Origin: Chloroflexota bacterium
GTDB lineage: Bacteria; Chloroflexota; Anaerolineae; Anaerolineales; Villigracilaceae
Direction of reading: 5' to 3'
DNA length: 64,000 nt
NCBI GenBank assembly: GCA_016213105.1
Contig: JACRBN010000026.1
Location: 682,001-746,000 of the forward strand
The notes beneath the pieces are model-generated. The model was not told the DNA's origin. It made no database searches and saw nothing but the letters and a program-made list of their open reading frames with translations. Position numbers and translations under genes: made by a program. This document shows, in pieces, positions 1-8,142 of this stretch (position 1 is its first letter; each line of letters starts with the position of its first letter).

Positions 1-179
1 ACGCGGTCGGCGCTTCGATCTTCCTGCTGGTCATTGTCACCGCCGTGCCCTTCCTCCAGCCGATCTTCAATACGCACTTCCCCACCCTGCGCGAGTGGGC
101 CACCATCATCGGCCTGGCGCTAATCCCTGCAGTGGCAGAGGAAATCACCAAGTTCTTCCTGCGGCGTAGCGAAGCATAA
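1..179 (+). CDS. P-type cation-transporting ATPase, C-terminal end (partial)
   Basis: Open reading frame entering from the left edge (first full codon at base 3) and ending at TAA 177-179. The 58 visible residues contain two hydrophobic stretches separated by a short polar segment (NTHFPTLREW) and a charged tail (KFFLRRSEA). This matches the last two membrane helices of the cation ATPase C-terminal domain in calcium- and sodium-type P2 ATPases. The catalytic DKTGT region would lie outside the window, so the transported ion cannot be judged. A strong terminator follows 20 bases after the stop. Confidence 0.65.
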   Translation, partial: AVGASIFLLVIVTAVPFLQPIFNTHFPTLREWATIIGLALIPAVAEEITKFFLRRSEA

Positions 180-198
180 ATCCCATACCAAAAGTTTA

Positions 199-231
199 GG
201 CGGCAGTGTGCAACTGCCGCCTTTTTTATTT
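199..231 (+). terminator. Rho-independent terminator after the P-type ATPase
   Basis: Perfect 9-bp stem GGCGGCAGT (199-207) / ACTGCCGCC (213-221) followed by a T-rich tract from 222. It closes the transcript of the truncated ATPase gene. Confidence 0.9.
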
Positions 232-301
232 CTTGATTTGCAACGCCAACGATGGGAGTCATTGACTCCACATGCTACAATTGCCTTACTACGGAGGTCG
301 C

Positions 302-1075
302 ATGGATTTACAGTTATCAGGAAAAGTAGCCATCGTCACAGGCGCAAGCCGCGGAATTGGACGCGCCCTCGCTGAGACGCTCTCCGCCGAGGGCATGCGT
401 CTCGTCCTTGCCGCGCGCTCACGCGAAGCATTGGAATCCCTCTCCGCTGCGCTGCCGACCGAGAGCCTGGTCCAGGCCATCGACCTGCGCCTGCCCGAGT
501 CGGCGGGACTCGTCGTCCAGGCGGCGCTCGAACGCTTTGGTCAGATCGACCTGCTGGTCAATAACGCAGGCGCCACCCAGCGCGGCGACTTCCTCACGCT
601 GACCGACGATCAATGGGCCGAGGGCTATGCCCTGAAATTCTTCGGCGCCATGAGATTGTGCCGCGCCGCGTGGACTCACCTGCAAGTCCGCCGCGGGAGC
701 ATCGTCAACATCATCGGCATCGGCGGGCGGACAGGCAGCGCCGAGTTCGCCATCGGCGGCACGGTCAACGCCGCGCTGATGAACCTGACCAAGGTCCTCG
801 CCGACCGCGGCATCCAGGACGGCGTGCGCGTCAACGCGGTCAACCCCGGCTCGATCGCCACCGAAAGACTGCAAGTCCGCATCCGCGCGTTGATGCAGGA
901 AAAGAACCTCAGCGAAGAGCAATCCACACGCCAGATGGCATCCAAACTGGGTATCGCCCGCTTCGGCCAGCCTGCGGAAATCGCCCGCGCCGTGGCCTAC
1001 CTCGCCTCCCCACAGGCGGAGTACATTCAAGGCGCGATTCTGGATGTGGATGGCGGGGCGACAAGGACGTTGTGA
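302..1075 (+). CDS. SDR-family protein with a degenerate active site
   Basis: A 257-aa Rossmann-fold protein of the short-chain dehydrogenase family. The start at 302 is preferred over an in-frame ATG at 272 because GGAGG (293-297) lies just upstream and the family core begins at once. Visible motifs are the nucleotide-binding TGASRGIG (residues 13-20), NNAG (87-90) and a C-terminal DVDGG. The catalytic Ser-Tyr-Lys triad seems absent: where SDRs have Ser, then YxxxK, this protein reads IIGIGG and then GGTVNAALMNLTK, so Tyr aligns with Gly and Lys with Asn. The cofactor probably still binds, but ordinary carbonyl/alcohol redox chemistry is doubtful. It stands alone, transcribed away from the ATPase terminator. 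The substrate is unknown. Confidence 0.8.
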   Translation: MDLQLSGKVAIVTGASRGIGRALAETLSAEGMRLVLAARSREALESLSAALPTESLVQAIDLRLPESAGLVVQAALERFGQIDLLVNNAGATQRGDFLTLTDDQWAEGYALKFFGAMRLCRAAWTHLQVRRGSIVNIIGIGGRTGSAEFAIGGTVNAALMNLTKVLADRGIQDGVRVNAVNPGSIATERLQVRIRALMQEKNLSEEQSTRQMASKLGIARFGQPAEIARAVAYLASPQAEYIQGAILDVDGGATRTL

Positions 1076-1157
1076 AACCGCCTCACGAAGTCGGCGAAAG
1101 GTTTATACTTGGGAAGATCGATCACTCCTCAATACATATCACCTCTGGGAGGAATTA

Positions 1158-2891
1158 ATGAAGATATTTTACGTTTCTCGAAGTATCAAAATCAATCACC
1201 TGTTTTATTTTCTTGTTGTTGCGGTGCCAGCAGGTTGGTTCATTTTTTTTGCTTTCAACTGGTTTTCCATATCTGAGCCTCCTTTTGCCGATATCTTCAT
1301 GGGGGGCTTCTTTCTTTTCGTGGGTTTGATCTTTTTGTCCATGACAAGTTGGTTGGGCTTGATGTTATATGCCGTTCAAAAGGCGAGGCTGACATTGGAT
1401 CAAGAATCGATGCAGTTTATGTCTGTTTCTCCCAGACTGAATGGTATCCTGCCATCCTGGCTTCATTCTTTTTCCATTCGTTATGGATACATCAAATGGG
1501 TGGAACGCGGCACGCTGCCGGGATCGCTATTTATTACAGGCACAAACGGCAAAACAATGCGATTCTTCACTTCCCTATTTGGCAAAAATTACGGCGAAGA
1601 AATCCTGGTTGAATTGAAAAGCCACCTGTCTGCCGAATGTCTGGACAAGAATATCGAACTTCGATTCAAGTGGACGAAAGCTGAAGTAGTCCACCAAATT
1701 GTCCAATTATCCATTTCGCTTGTTTTGCTCATAACCCTGGTTTTTGATCCCACCATTCCCTATATCGGTGGTTGGTACCTCAAAGACTGGCATATGGAGA
1801 ACCGTTTCTCCTGGCTGGAAAATGCGGATGTGTATTCAGTACCGGCAGCCGATGAGTACTGGGTTGTAACCGAAACCTTCGTGCCCAAACGCATCCTGCA
1901 TGGCAATCATGGAAAAGTACAAGAGTGGGACGTGCCCGAACTGTCAGCAGATGAGCGGATTAGTTTTATCAGCGGGGACTCAAATCAAAATCCCATCCTC
2001 TGGCTGGATGATAGGATTTTGCATTTTGACGGCCAGTGGGAAACCATTCGATATCAGGACAATGCCATTTTTGAACTGCTGAAATATCAAGGTCGGGTTC
2101 AGGGGGAGACGGCGCTTTTTATAAAGGACACGAACCGCAGTCTTGTACGCATCGATGCCCCCACGGGGAGTTGGGAGGAGATTGTCCCGCCCCCAACCGC
2201 CATGCAGCAACAGCTATTGCCGCGCCGGATAAGGCTGACCCCGCAAGGAGATTTCCTGGTTTTGATGAGTTCCGAACAGGCAAGCCGTATCTTCATTTTT
2301 TCAAAGGATGGTTGGAGACCCGAGGAGTATAGTATCGACAACCACCAGGACATTTTTGTTGTCGATATTACCCTGGATGCCAACAACGCTGTTTGGGTTC
2401 TGTTTCAGAACCATATAAACGCCTCCGATTATTTTGCGATGAAAATCGCTCTTGCTGATGGGTCATCTACCACGCGTCTTCCACTGCTTGTCAATACACA
2501 AAGACAAATGCGATACGAGAAATTGTATATCGATGTCCATGGTCGTATCTGGGGTTATGGAAGCTATCCCGAGTTCATGGCCGTATTTTCCCCCGTCTGG
2601 CAGGGCGATGCGCTGGTCATGGAGCAGTACACCAAGGGTAACTCGAATTTTCCGCACAGCCTTTCGGAAGCGCCCATCATGTCCCCGGATGGCTTGATTT
2701 GGGCCTTCGATGACACAATTGTCAAAATGGACACAAGCCTGGCAGACCTGCCTGCGCCCCTGCCCTTTAGTTTGACAAGCGTGGAATGGGGTGTAATTAG
2801 GCTTGTCATTATAGGCGTTCAATTGCCTTATCTTTTTTATTATATGAACCGCTCCAAACCGCGCAAACCCGCAAACAGGACGGCAGGATAA
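1158..2891 (+). CDS. Membrane protein with propeller-like soluble region
   Basis: A 577-aa protein of unknown function. ATG 1158 follows GGGAGGA (1147-1153). Hydrophobic segments lie at about residues 13-34, 41-70 and 187-205, and a last one about 25 residues from the C-terminus, so the central ~330 residues form one large soluble domain. That domain carries recurrent short motifs typical of beta-propellers and two-component-regulator propellers (NNAVWVLFQN, HGRIWGYG, DGLIWAF, NPILWLDD). The coding sequence looks clearly more AT-rich than its neighbours, which could mean separate ancestry. It overlaps the next gene by one base (TAATG), suggesting coupled translation. A sensor-like role is a guess. 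Confidence 0.7.
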   Translation: MKIFYVSRSIKINHLFYFLVVAVPAGWFIFFAFNWFSISEPPFADIFMGGFFLFVGLIFLSMTSWLGLMLYAVQKARLTLDQESMQFMSVSPRLNGILPSWLHSFSIRYGYIKWVERGTLPGSLFITGTNGKTMRFFTSLFGKNYGEEILVELKSHLSAECLDKNIELRFKWTKAEVVHQIVQLSISLVLLITLVFDPTIPYIGGWYLKDWHMENRFSWLENADVYSVPAADEYWVVTETFVPKRILHGNHGKVQEWDVPELSADERISFISGDSNQNPILWLDDRILHFDGQWETIRYQDNAIFELLKYQGRVQGETALFIKDTNRSLVRIDAPTGSWEEIVPPPTAMQQQLLPRRIRLTPQGDFLVLMSSEQASRIFIFSKDGWRPEEYSIDNHQDIFVVDITLDANNAVWVLFQNHINASDYFAMKIALADGSSTTRLPLLVNTQRQMRYEKLYIDVHGRIWGYGSYPEFMAVFSPVWQGDALVMEQYTKGNSNFPHSLSEAPIMSPDGLIWAFDDTIVKMDTSLADLPAPLPFSLTSVEWGVIRLVIIGVQLPYLFYYMNRSKPRKPANRTAG

Positions 2892-3286
2892 TGTCCCCAA
2901 TCACCGATCACTTCACCCCCCTCCACTTCTACGACCAGATCATCGAACCCATCTTCGATGTGCCGCCTGCGCTCGAAAAATCGCCTACCTGCCCGAACGG
3001 ATTCATCTGGGAGGGACGCGCCTACCGCGTGACCGAAATGCTGGCCGAGTGGAGCGACTTCACCCGCCGCGGACGGACGGCGCGCAACATGCGTCCCAGC
3101 CACGCATCCGCGGCGGCCACGCGCGGGTCGCTGGGCGTGGGCCGCTTCCACTTCCGCGTGCGCACGGACTCAAGTCAGGTTTTCGATCTCTACTACGACC
3201 GCGCCCCGCAGGATGCCGACCGCAGGAAGGGGCAGTGGTTCCTGTATCGGGAGTTGGCGGAAGCCGCGGCGGGCGGCGAATCCTAG
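2891..3286 (+). CDS. DUF6504-like small protein
   Basis: A 131-aa protein whose ATG shares one base with the upstream stop. The middle has the pattern GFIWEGRAYRV followed by LAEW and, near the end, an aromatic QVFDLYYDRAP...WFLYRE stretch. I associate this arrangement with the small DUF6504 family of actinobacteria and Chloroflexota. No catalytic motif is visible and the role is unknown. It converges with the cyclic-di-AMP receptor gene on the other strand, the two ends overlapping by four bases, so the transcripts are partly antisense to each other. Confidence 0.55.
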   Translation: MSPITDHFTPLHFYDQIIEPIFDVPPALEKSPTCPNGFIWEGRAYRVTEMLAEWSDFTRRGRTARNMRPSHASAAATRGSLGVGRFHFRVRTDSSQVFDLYYDRAPQDADRRKGQWFLYRELAEAAAGGES

Positions 3287-3543
3287 ACCTGCTCGAAGCG
3301 CTCGACCGGCACGACGAATAACGTGGCGCGCGGCTGGGCCGAGCTCGACCCCAGTTTGGCGCGCATCAGGCCCACGGCCTGCTCCACCTGGCTGTCGTCC
3401 ACGCCCACCAGCAGGGTGGCCACCCCGCTGCGCAGGAATCCGCCCGTCGAGGCGATGCGCGTCACGCGGAAGGCTCCGCCGGTCAGCGCCTGGGTCAGGG
3501 CGTCAGCGTCCTGGTCCTTTACGATCACAATGATCATCTTCAT
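3283..3543 (-). CDS. Cyclic-di-AMP receptor, DarA/PstA type
   Basis: An 86-aa P-II-like protein. The start at 3543 is supported by GAGGAGA seven bases upstream; a longer reading frame exists but lacks similarity. The N-terminus (MKMIIVIVKDQDAD) and the loop STGGFLRSG...TLLVGV (residues 32-49) are hallmarks of the DarA/PstA family, trimeric proteins that bind c-di-AMP. It is the last gene of a four-gene operon with a second receptor paralogue, a P-II-like protein and a cation/proton antiporter. Known family biology links c-di-AMP to potassium and osmotic balance, so it plausibly modulates the antiporter. The binding partner is inferred only from gene order. Confidence 0.82.
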   Translation of the reverse strand: MKMIIVIVKDQDADALTQALTGGAFRVTRIASTGGFLRSGVATLLVGVDDSQVEQAVGLMRAKLGSSSAQPRATLFVVPVERFEQV

Positions 3544-3545
3544 GG

Positions 3546-3887
3546 TCAAATCTCCTCGAAGTATTCGACAGGTAAAACGAAAACGGTTGCGCCGCCCACC
3601 GTGACGGGCACGGGCGCGGGCATCGGCATGGGCGAACCCTCCAGCGGCAGGGTCATATACTCCACACGCTGGCGGCAGGTTTTCTGCAGCGTATCCAGCA
3701 CCGCCTGTTCGCGGCCTTCGGGCAGGCCGACCAGCAGGGTGGCATTCCGCCGCCCCAGAAAACCGCCCGAACTGGAAAGATTTACAACCGATGCGTTCAA
3801 CGCCTCCACGGCGCGTACGGCTGCATCCTGATCCTGCTCCTGAACCACCGCCAAAACCAGGGATCGAATCGTAGTGTCCTTGCTCAT
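3546..3887 (-). CDS. Second cyclic-di-AMP receptor-like protein
   Basis: A 113-aa paralogue of the neighbouring DarA-type protein, with the same core loop SSSGGFLGRRNATLLVG at residues 38-54 and a closing VFVLPVEYFEEI that mirrors the other's VVPVERFEQV. It has about 25 extra residues between core and end, rich in Pro and Met (PMPMPAPVPV), so the large loop differs. Two bases separate it from the downstream receptor gene, and its start overlaps the upstream P-II-like gene by four bases (ATGA). The pair may form hetero-oligomers or sense different ranges of c-di-AMP; the sequence does not decide. Confidence 0.75.
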   Translation of the reverse strand: MSKDTTIRSLVLAVVQEQDQDAAVRAVEALNASVVNLSSSGGFLGRRNATLLVGLPEGREQAVLDTLQKTCRQRVEYMTLPLEGSPMPMPAPVPVTVGGATVFVLPVEYFEEI

Positions 3888-4243
3888 GCGGGCCTCCCTT
3901 TCTGTAAACCATATGCTTCCAGGACGGGCATGACCAATAGCAGGCCCGTATCTGGATCTTCCAAATTGCCCACCACCCGGCGGGTGGCGGTCACCAATGC
4001 ATCCACCAGCGCATGATCCTGCACGGTTGTGAACAGGGTGCGGCTGAGGTCATCGGGCGCTTCGTAGAAATCCTCCAGCGAGGGCATCAACGGGATGTCG
4101 TCGCGCATGGCGCTCTTCTGGCGGATGCGTCCCAGCCCGGTGCTGAACAGGACCGTCACGCCGCGCACCCCCTCCGCCTCCCAGGCGGCCAGCAGTTCGT
4201 CCAGGTAATCGGGATCGTGCAAAACGAACAGGATGAGGTACAT
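3884..4243 (-). CDS. P-II-like regulatory protein
   Basis: A 119-aa protein with the alternating beta/alpha pattern of P-II-like folds: MYLILFVLHDPDYLDELLAAW at the start, GVTVLFSTGLG in the middle and LLLVMPVLEAYG at the end. It lacks the T-loop sequence of GlnB/GlnK, so it is not a nitrogen P-II protein proper. Its ATG shares one base with the stop of the antiporter gene and its stop overlaps the first receptor gene, so translation is probably coupled. Stand-alone P-II-like proteins next to transporters commonly gate them; that role is inferred here. Confidence 0.6.
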   Translation of the reverse strand: MYLILFVLHDPDYLDELLAAWEAEGVRGVTVLFSTGLGRIRQKSAMRDDIPLMPSLEDFYEAPDDLSRTLFTTVQDHALVDALVTATRRVVGNLEDPDTGLLLVMPVLEAYGLQKGRPA

Positions 4244-5499
4244 CAGGAAGTTTCCTCCTTGGGTGGGATCGCCTGGACCCTGGTCGGGTCCCGTTTCACG
4301 GTTTGACCCGCCGCTGCGGCATGGGAGCGCGCAAACAGCGCCCGCAGGATGGGCGGCGTGACCAGGGTGCTGACCAGCACCGTCGCCACAATGGACGAAA
4401 ATTCCGCGCCCGACACCAGTCCCTCATGCACGCCCACGCTCGCCACGATCAGCCCGACCTCGCCGCGCGAGATCATGCCCGCGCCCAACTGCGTGGATTC
4501 GGGCAGGGAGAGGCCTCCCAGCCGCGCGCCCAGGCCGGCCCCCAGCCACTTGCCGAGAACGGCGGCCGCGATGATAACCAGCGTCATCCAGTACGCATCC
4601 GTTTGCAGGGCGCGCACATTCACAGTCAGGCCAATGTTGACGAAGAAAATCGGCACGAACAGCCCATAGGCCAGCGCGTGGAAACCGCTTTCGATGCGTT
4701 CCTTCTCGGGCACGCGCGCCATCATCAGGCCGGCCAGGAAGGCGCCCGTGATGGCCGCCATGCCGCCCACCAATTCCGCGGCCAGGCCGTAGGCCAGCAT
4801 GACCACCAGCGCCAGCGTCAGCACGCCCTGGCTGACCGGCAGGTGCGCGATGCGGCGCATCAACCACGGCAAAGCCCACAGACCGAAGGCCATCGAAAGC
4901 GCCAGGAAGGCGATCATGCGCGCGGCGATCAGGCCCACGCCCGCCAGGCTGCCCGCTCCGCTTTGCAGTGCCAGGAATAGCGAGAGCAGCAGGATGACCA
5001 GGATGTCGTCGAAAACCGCCGCGCCGAGCAGGCTGAGTCCCACGCGGCTGCGCAGGACTTTCAACTCGATCAGGGTCTGGGCCGAGATGCTCACGCTGGT
5101 GGCGCCCAGCGTCAACCCGAGGAAGATGGCTGCGGCCTGGTCCATTCCGAAGAGTGACCCGACGCCCCAGCCCAGCAGGACCGGCACGACCACGCCCAGC
5201 GTCCCCGCGAAAGCCGAGACGCGCAGGTTGCGGGTCAACTCGTGCAGGTGCAATTCCATGCCCGCCAGGAACATGAGCAGCAGCACGCCCATCTCGCCCA
5301 GCTTGGCGATGAACTCCGCCATCTCCGCATCCAGGAAGGACAGGTGCATCACGTTGAACAGGGAGGGACCCAGCGCCACGCCCACCAGCAGTTCGCCCAG
5401 CACCGAGGGCTGGCCGAAACGAATGCTCACATAGCCCGCCATCTTGGCCGACAGCAGGAGGATCGAGAGCAGGAAGGCGAATTGCAGGAAGGCGGTCAT
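4243..5499 (-). CDS. Cation:proton antiporter (CPA2 family)
   Basis: A 418-aa polytopic membrane protein with about 12 hydrophobic helices. Diagnostic stretches are GQPSVLGELLVGVALGPSL near residue 30, LGEMGVLLLMFLAGMELH near 67, GATSVSISAQTLIEL, the acidic pair in GAAVFDDILVILLL, and GMISRGEVGLIVASVG near the end. These identify the Kef/NhaS-like CPA2 group exchanging K+ or Na+ for H+. There is no C-terminal TrkA-N/RCK domain, which fits regulation by separate soluble proteins encoded just downstream. First gene of the operon. A TATACT box at 5510-5515 lies only ten bases before the ATG and there is no Shine-Dalgarno sequence, so the mRNA may be nearly leaderless. Confidence 0.88.
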   Translation of the reverse strand: MTAFLQFAFLLSILLLSAKMAGYVSIRFGQPSVLGELLVGVALGPSLFNVMHLSFLDAEMAEFIAKLGEMGVLLLMFLAGMELHLHELTRNLRVSAFAGTLGVVVPVLLGWGVGSLFGMDQAAAIFLGLTLGATSVSISAQTLIELKVLRSRVGLSLLGAAVFDDILVILLLSLFLALQSGAGSLAGVGLIAARMIAFLALSMAFGLWALPWLMRRIAHLPVSQGVLTLALVVMLAYGLAAELVGGMAAITGAFLAGLMMARVPEKERIESGFHALAYGLFVPIFFVNIGLTVNVRALQTDAYWMTLVIIAAAVLGKWLGAGLGARLGGLSLPESTQLGAGMISRGEVGLIVASVGVHEGLVSGAEFSSIVATVLVSTLVTPPILRALFARSHAAAAGQTVKRDPTRVQAIPPKEETS

Positions 5500-5659
5500 C
5501 TGGGTCCAGAGTATACACGCATTTTTTCAGAAGCGGACCAGATTTTGGAATATTTTTCGGGGATGGCATCCCGCCAAAAAAAAGGTTGATATTTCAGTCT
5601 TATATTTGAGCGTGATATACTCAAACTGACTCACCAAAAAGTAACCAGGGAATGACGAT

Positions 5660-6217
5660 ATGCGCATTCAGAAGACCCTTCGATCCGATCAGGAAACCAT
5701 CACCCGCTTTCTTAATGTATTGGGGAGTGCAGCAAGCATCCTGAGTTCCAACAAGTATGCCCGTCCGGCCTTCTTTCTTCAGGCCGGGGAATTCATCCAG
5801 GGTTATATCGAGAAAGGCTTCTTTGTAAAGGAAGATGTGCTCATCCGCACGCTGGCAGAGGGGGGCTTCCCCGAAGAGGAGGGTCCCATCCACGGCATTC
5901 GCAGCGACCAGCAGAAGAGCCGCGAGGCCGCCGGGATCCTGCTCCGCGCGGCGCAGCACTGGCAGGAGGGGGACGAGGATGCGCGTGTGGATGTGGGCTG
6001 GGCGACCAGCCTCTACAACACCGCCATTCGTCAGCACCTGGAACGCCTCAAGAACCTGATCTTTCCCCTGCTGGAACAGACCATCACCATCGACGAGGAG
6101 CACAAGGTCTCGGACGACATCAACAGCCTGACCTTCGAGCCCGACTATCAAAACGGCGGCGAAAAATACCTGCGCCTGATCGAAACGCTGGAAGATATGT
6201 TGAGCGACTGGCGCTAA
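5660..6217 (+). CDS. Hemerythrin domain protein
   Basis: A 185-aa, mostly helical protein with the spaced ligands of a hemerythrin-like four-helix bundle: E in FFLQAGEFIQGY, H in PIHGIRSDQQ, H in YNTAIRQHLERL, E in PLLEQTI and H in DEEHKVSDD. Such proteins bind a di-iron centre and act in O2, NO or redox sensing or in iron handling. It is divergent from the antiporter operon with about 160 bases between. Only weak ribosome-binding sequence (CAGGG) precedes ATG 5660. No partner is visible nearby. Confidence 0.75.
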   Translation: MRIQKTLRSDQETITRFLNVLGSAASILSSNKYARPAFFLQAGEFIQGYIEKGFFVKEDVLIRTLAEGGFPEEEGPIHGIRSDQQKSREAAGILLRAAQHWQEGDEDARVDVGWATSLYNTAIRQHLERLKNLIFPLLEQTITIDEEHKVSDDINSLTFEPDYQNGGEKYLRLIETLEDMLSDWR

Positions 6218-6386
6218 ACGGTCGGCGCGAAAACCATTGATATCAGGCGGCTGGGGGCAAAGGGTTGCAGGGACTCTAATCAAAAACTCCTGCATCCTTA
6301 CGTTCTTGCGTTAAAAAATCCACCCTGTTCGCAACCCGGGAAAATAAACTGTATTTGGAAGGGGAAGTTGCCTTTTTAACGGCGTA

Positions 6387-6406
6387 CCCCGCGATTTCGC
6401 GCGGGG
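6387..6406. repeat. GC-rich hairpin downstream of the hemerythrin gene
   Basis: Stem CCCCGCG (6387-6393) / CGCGGGG (6400-6406) with a six-base loop. No T-tract follows on either strand, so a factor-independent terminator is uncertain. The rest of 6218-6476 shows nothing I can name. Confidence 0.4.
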
Positions 6407-6476
6407 CAGCCTTTGACCAACTCAGAGGGAGGAGAGAGAGTATTTAAGGGGCAAATCGGAGGAGAAGTGCCCTCTT

Positions 6477-6695
6477 TTACACCGGTTCGTAATTTGGATT
6501 GGTACCGCACCAGGCGCAGGCAGGCTTGTCCAGCATGTTGCATTCAGCGGAGTTCGAGCAGCGATGAGCCAGCACGCGCGGAGCCTGTTCGGGCAGGTGT
6601 TCGGCGGGAAGAACCACTTCGGTTTCCAGCGCGATCTCGTGCCCAGCATGTTCACAATACTTGATCTTTTCAACCTGCCAAGTTCTAAGGGTCAT
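6477..6695 (-). CDS. Small cysteine-rich protein
   Basis: A 72-aa protein starting at 6695, with GGAGG five bases upstream (complement of 6701-6705); the ATG 12 bases earlier lacks such a site. It contains five cysteines, in YCEHAGHE, HRCSNSAECNM and PACAWCGTNP, spaced like a small metal-binding knuckle, probably zinc or iron. It is isolated between the hemerythrin and dehydrogenase genes. Function unknown. Confidence 0.65.
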   Translation of the reverse strand: MTLRTWQVEKIKYCEHAGHEIALETEVVLPAEHLPEQAPRVLAHRCSNSAECNMLDKPACAWCGTNPNYEPV

Positions 6696-6840
6696 GGGTA
6701 CCTCCAAGTTACAATCGTAGTTTACGATATGTCAGACAAGTCTGCCAGTGACAGGCGTCACAAATTGGCGTGACAAAGCGCTTATTTTGGACGGAGTAAC
6801 CCCAATTTGTCCTGATAAATTTGCAAGGTTCCCCACATAC

Positions 6841-6884
6841 ACAAAGCCTTGTGAAGATCATCGAAAATCTTCACAAGGCTTTGT
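6841..6884. terminator. Long perfect hairpin at the 3' end of the dehydrogenase gene
   Basis: Perfect 18-bp inverted repeat: ACAAAGCCTTGTGAAGAT (6841-6858), an eight-base loop, and its complement (6867-6884). On the plus strand it is followed by GTTTATTTT; on the minus strand, where the adjacent gene ends at 6887, the tail is not U-rich. It may work in both directions or only protect RNA ends. Confidence 0.6.
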
Positions 6885-6886
6885 GT

Positions 6887-8138
6887 TTATTTTCGCATCA
6901 GGCGCAGGATGGAGCCTTGCAGGTCGGCGACGTACAGCTCCCCAGCCTCGTCCACGCCGAAGGAACTGATCCTCAGCCCCGTCTGGAACATGACCTGCGA
7001 CTGCCAGCCCTGCCCGGAGCGCACCACACCCCAGATGCTGCCCGAGCAATAATCGCCGAACAGGTAGACGCCCTGCCACTCGGGCAGTTCCGCGCCGCGA
7101 TAGACGTATCCGCCCGTGACAGAACAGCCGCCCCCGGCATGGCTGTACTCGGTCAGCGGCAGGAGCAGGCCGGGCTGGGCATCGCCTTCGTAGGGGTGAT
7201 TGCCCTCCATGAGATTCCAACCGAAGTTGGCGCCGCCGGGGGGAACCGGCCGGCAGGATGTCGATCTCTTCCCATTCGCCCTGGCCCACGTCGCCGATCC
7301 ACAAATCGCCTGTTCGGCTGTCGAAGGAAATGCGCCACGGGTTGCGCAGGCCGTAGGCCCAGACCTCGCTGCCAAATGGATTGTCGCTTGGGATGGCGTA
7401 CGGTTCGCCCGAGTCCACGTCCAGGCGCAGGATCTTGCCGAGCAGGGTATCGGTCTTCTGTCCATTGCCGAGCGGATCTCCGCCCGAGCCGCCATCGCCG
7501 AGACCGGCGTAGAGATAACCGTCAGGGCCAAAGGCCAGCCCGCCGCCGTTGTGATTCTCGTAGGGCTGCTCCACGTACAGCAGGCGCGTCTCGCTGGCCG
7601 GGTCGGCCAGGTCAGGGTCGGCGGAGACGTGGAAGCGGGCGATGACGGTATTGCCGCGGCGGTCGGTGTAGTTGACGAAGAACAGGCCATTCTCCACGTA
7701 ACGCGGATGAAAGGCCAGGCCGAGCAGGCCCTGCTCGTTGCCCGCGCTGCCGACCTGGTCGATGATGTTCAGGAAGGGCGTGGGCAGGACGCGCCCATTT
7801 TTATGGATCAGGATGCGCCCGGCCTGCTCCACCACGAACAGCCTGCCCGAACCGTCGTTCGCGTTCTGGATGTCGACCGGGCGCAGGAATCCCGCAGCCA
7901 CGGGCACCCACTGGAACTCATCCGCGTTGGGCAGGAGCGTTGCATCTGCCACGGGCGTGGAGGTGAGGGCGGGCGCCTCGGTGGGCGAGTTGGCGGTATC
8001 CGTTGGGGGCGGGGGGAGGGTTGCGGTAACGGGGACAGGCGGGGGCGTCAGAGTGGGGGGTGGGGTGGCGGCCGGGGCGCAGGCGGAAATCAGAACACAA
8101 AGGGCGGCCGCCAGGATCCAGGGGATTCGTCTTCTCAT
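6887..8138 (-). pseudogene. PQQ-type sugar (sorbosone) dehydrogenase lipoprotein, frameshifted
   Basis: About 416 residues in two frames. The first frame has a lipoprotein signal peptide (LISAC, Cys20), a Pro/Thr-rich spacer and the glucose/sorbosone dehydrogenase propeller (GLLGLAFHP, NHNGGGLAFGPDGYLY, YGLRNPWRISFD). At 7238-7243 a run of six G (six C on the coding strand) shifts the frame. The second frame then continues seamlessly with GGANFGWNLMEGNHPYEG and ends LRLMRK at 6887. Removing one base of that run joins DILPAGSP to GGANFGWN and gives an intact family member. It is either a real inactivating indel or a homopolymer error. The intact product would be an extracytoplasmic lipoprotein oxidising sugars. 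Confidence 0.8.
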
Positions 8139-8142
8139 GCGC

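Noticed and set aside
3601-3912. Longer start for the 3283 receptor gene, giving a 209-aa protein.
   Set aside because: The extension overlaps the second receptor gene in another frame; the internal ATG at 3543 has a good ribosome site and starts exactly at the family's N-terminus.
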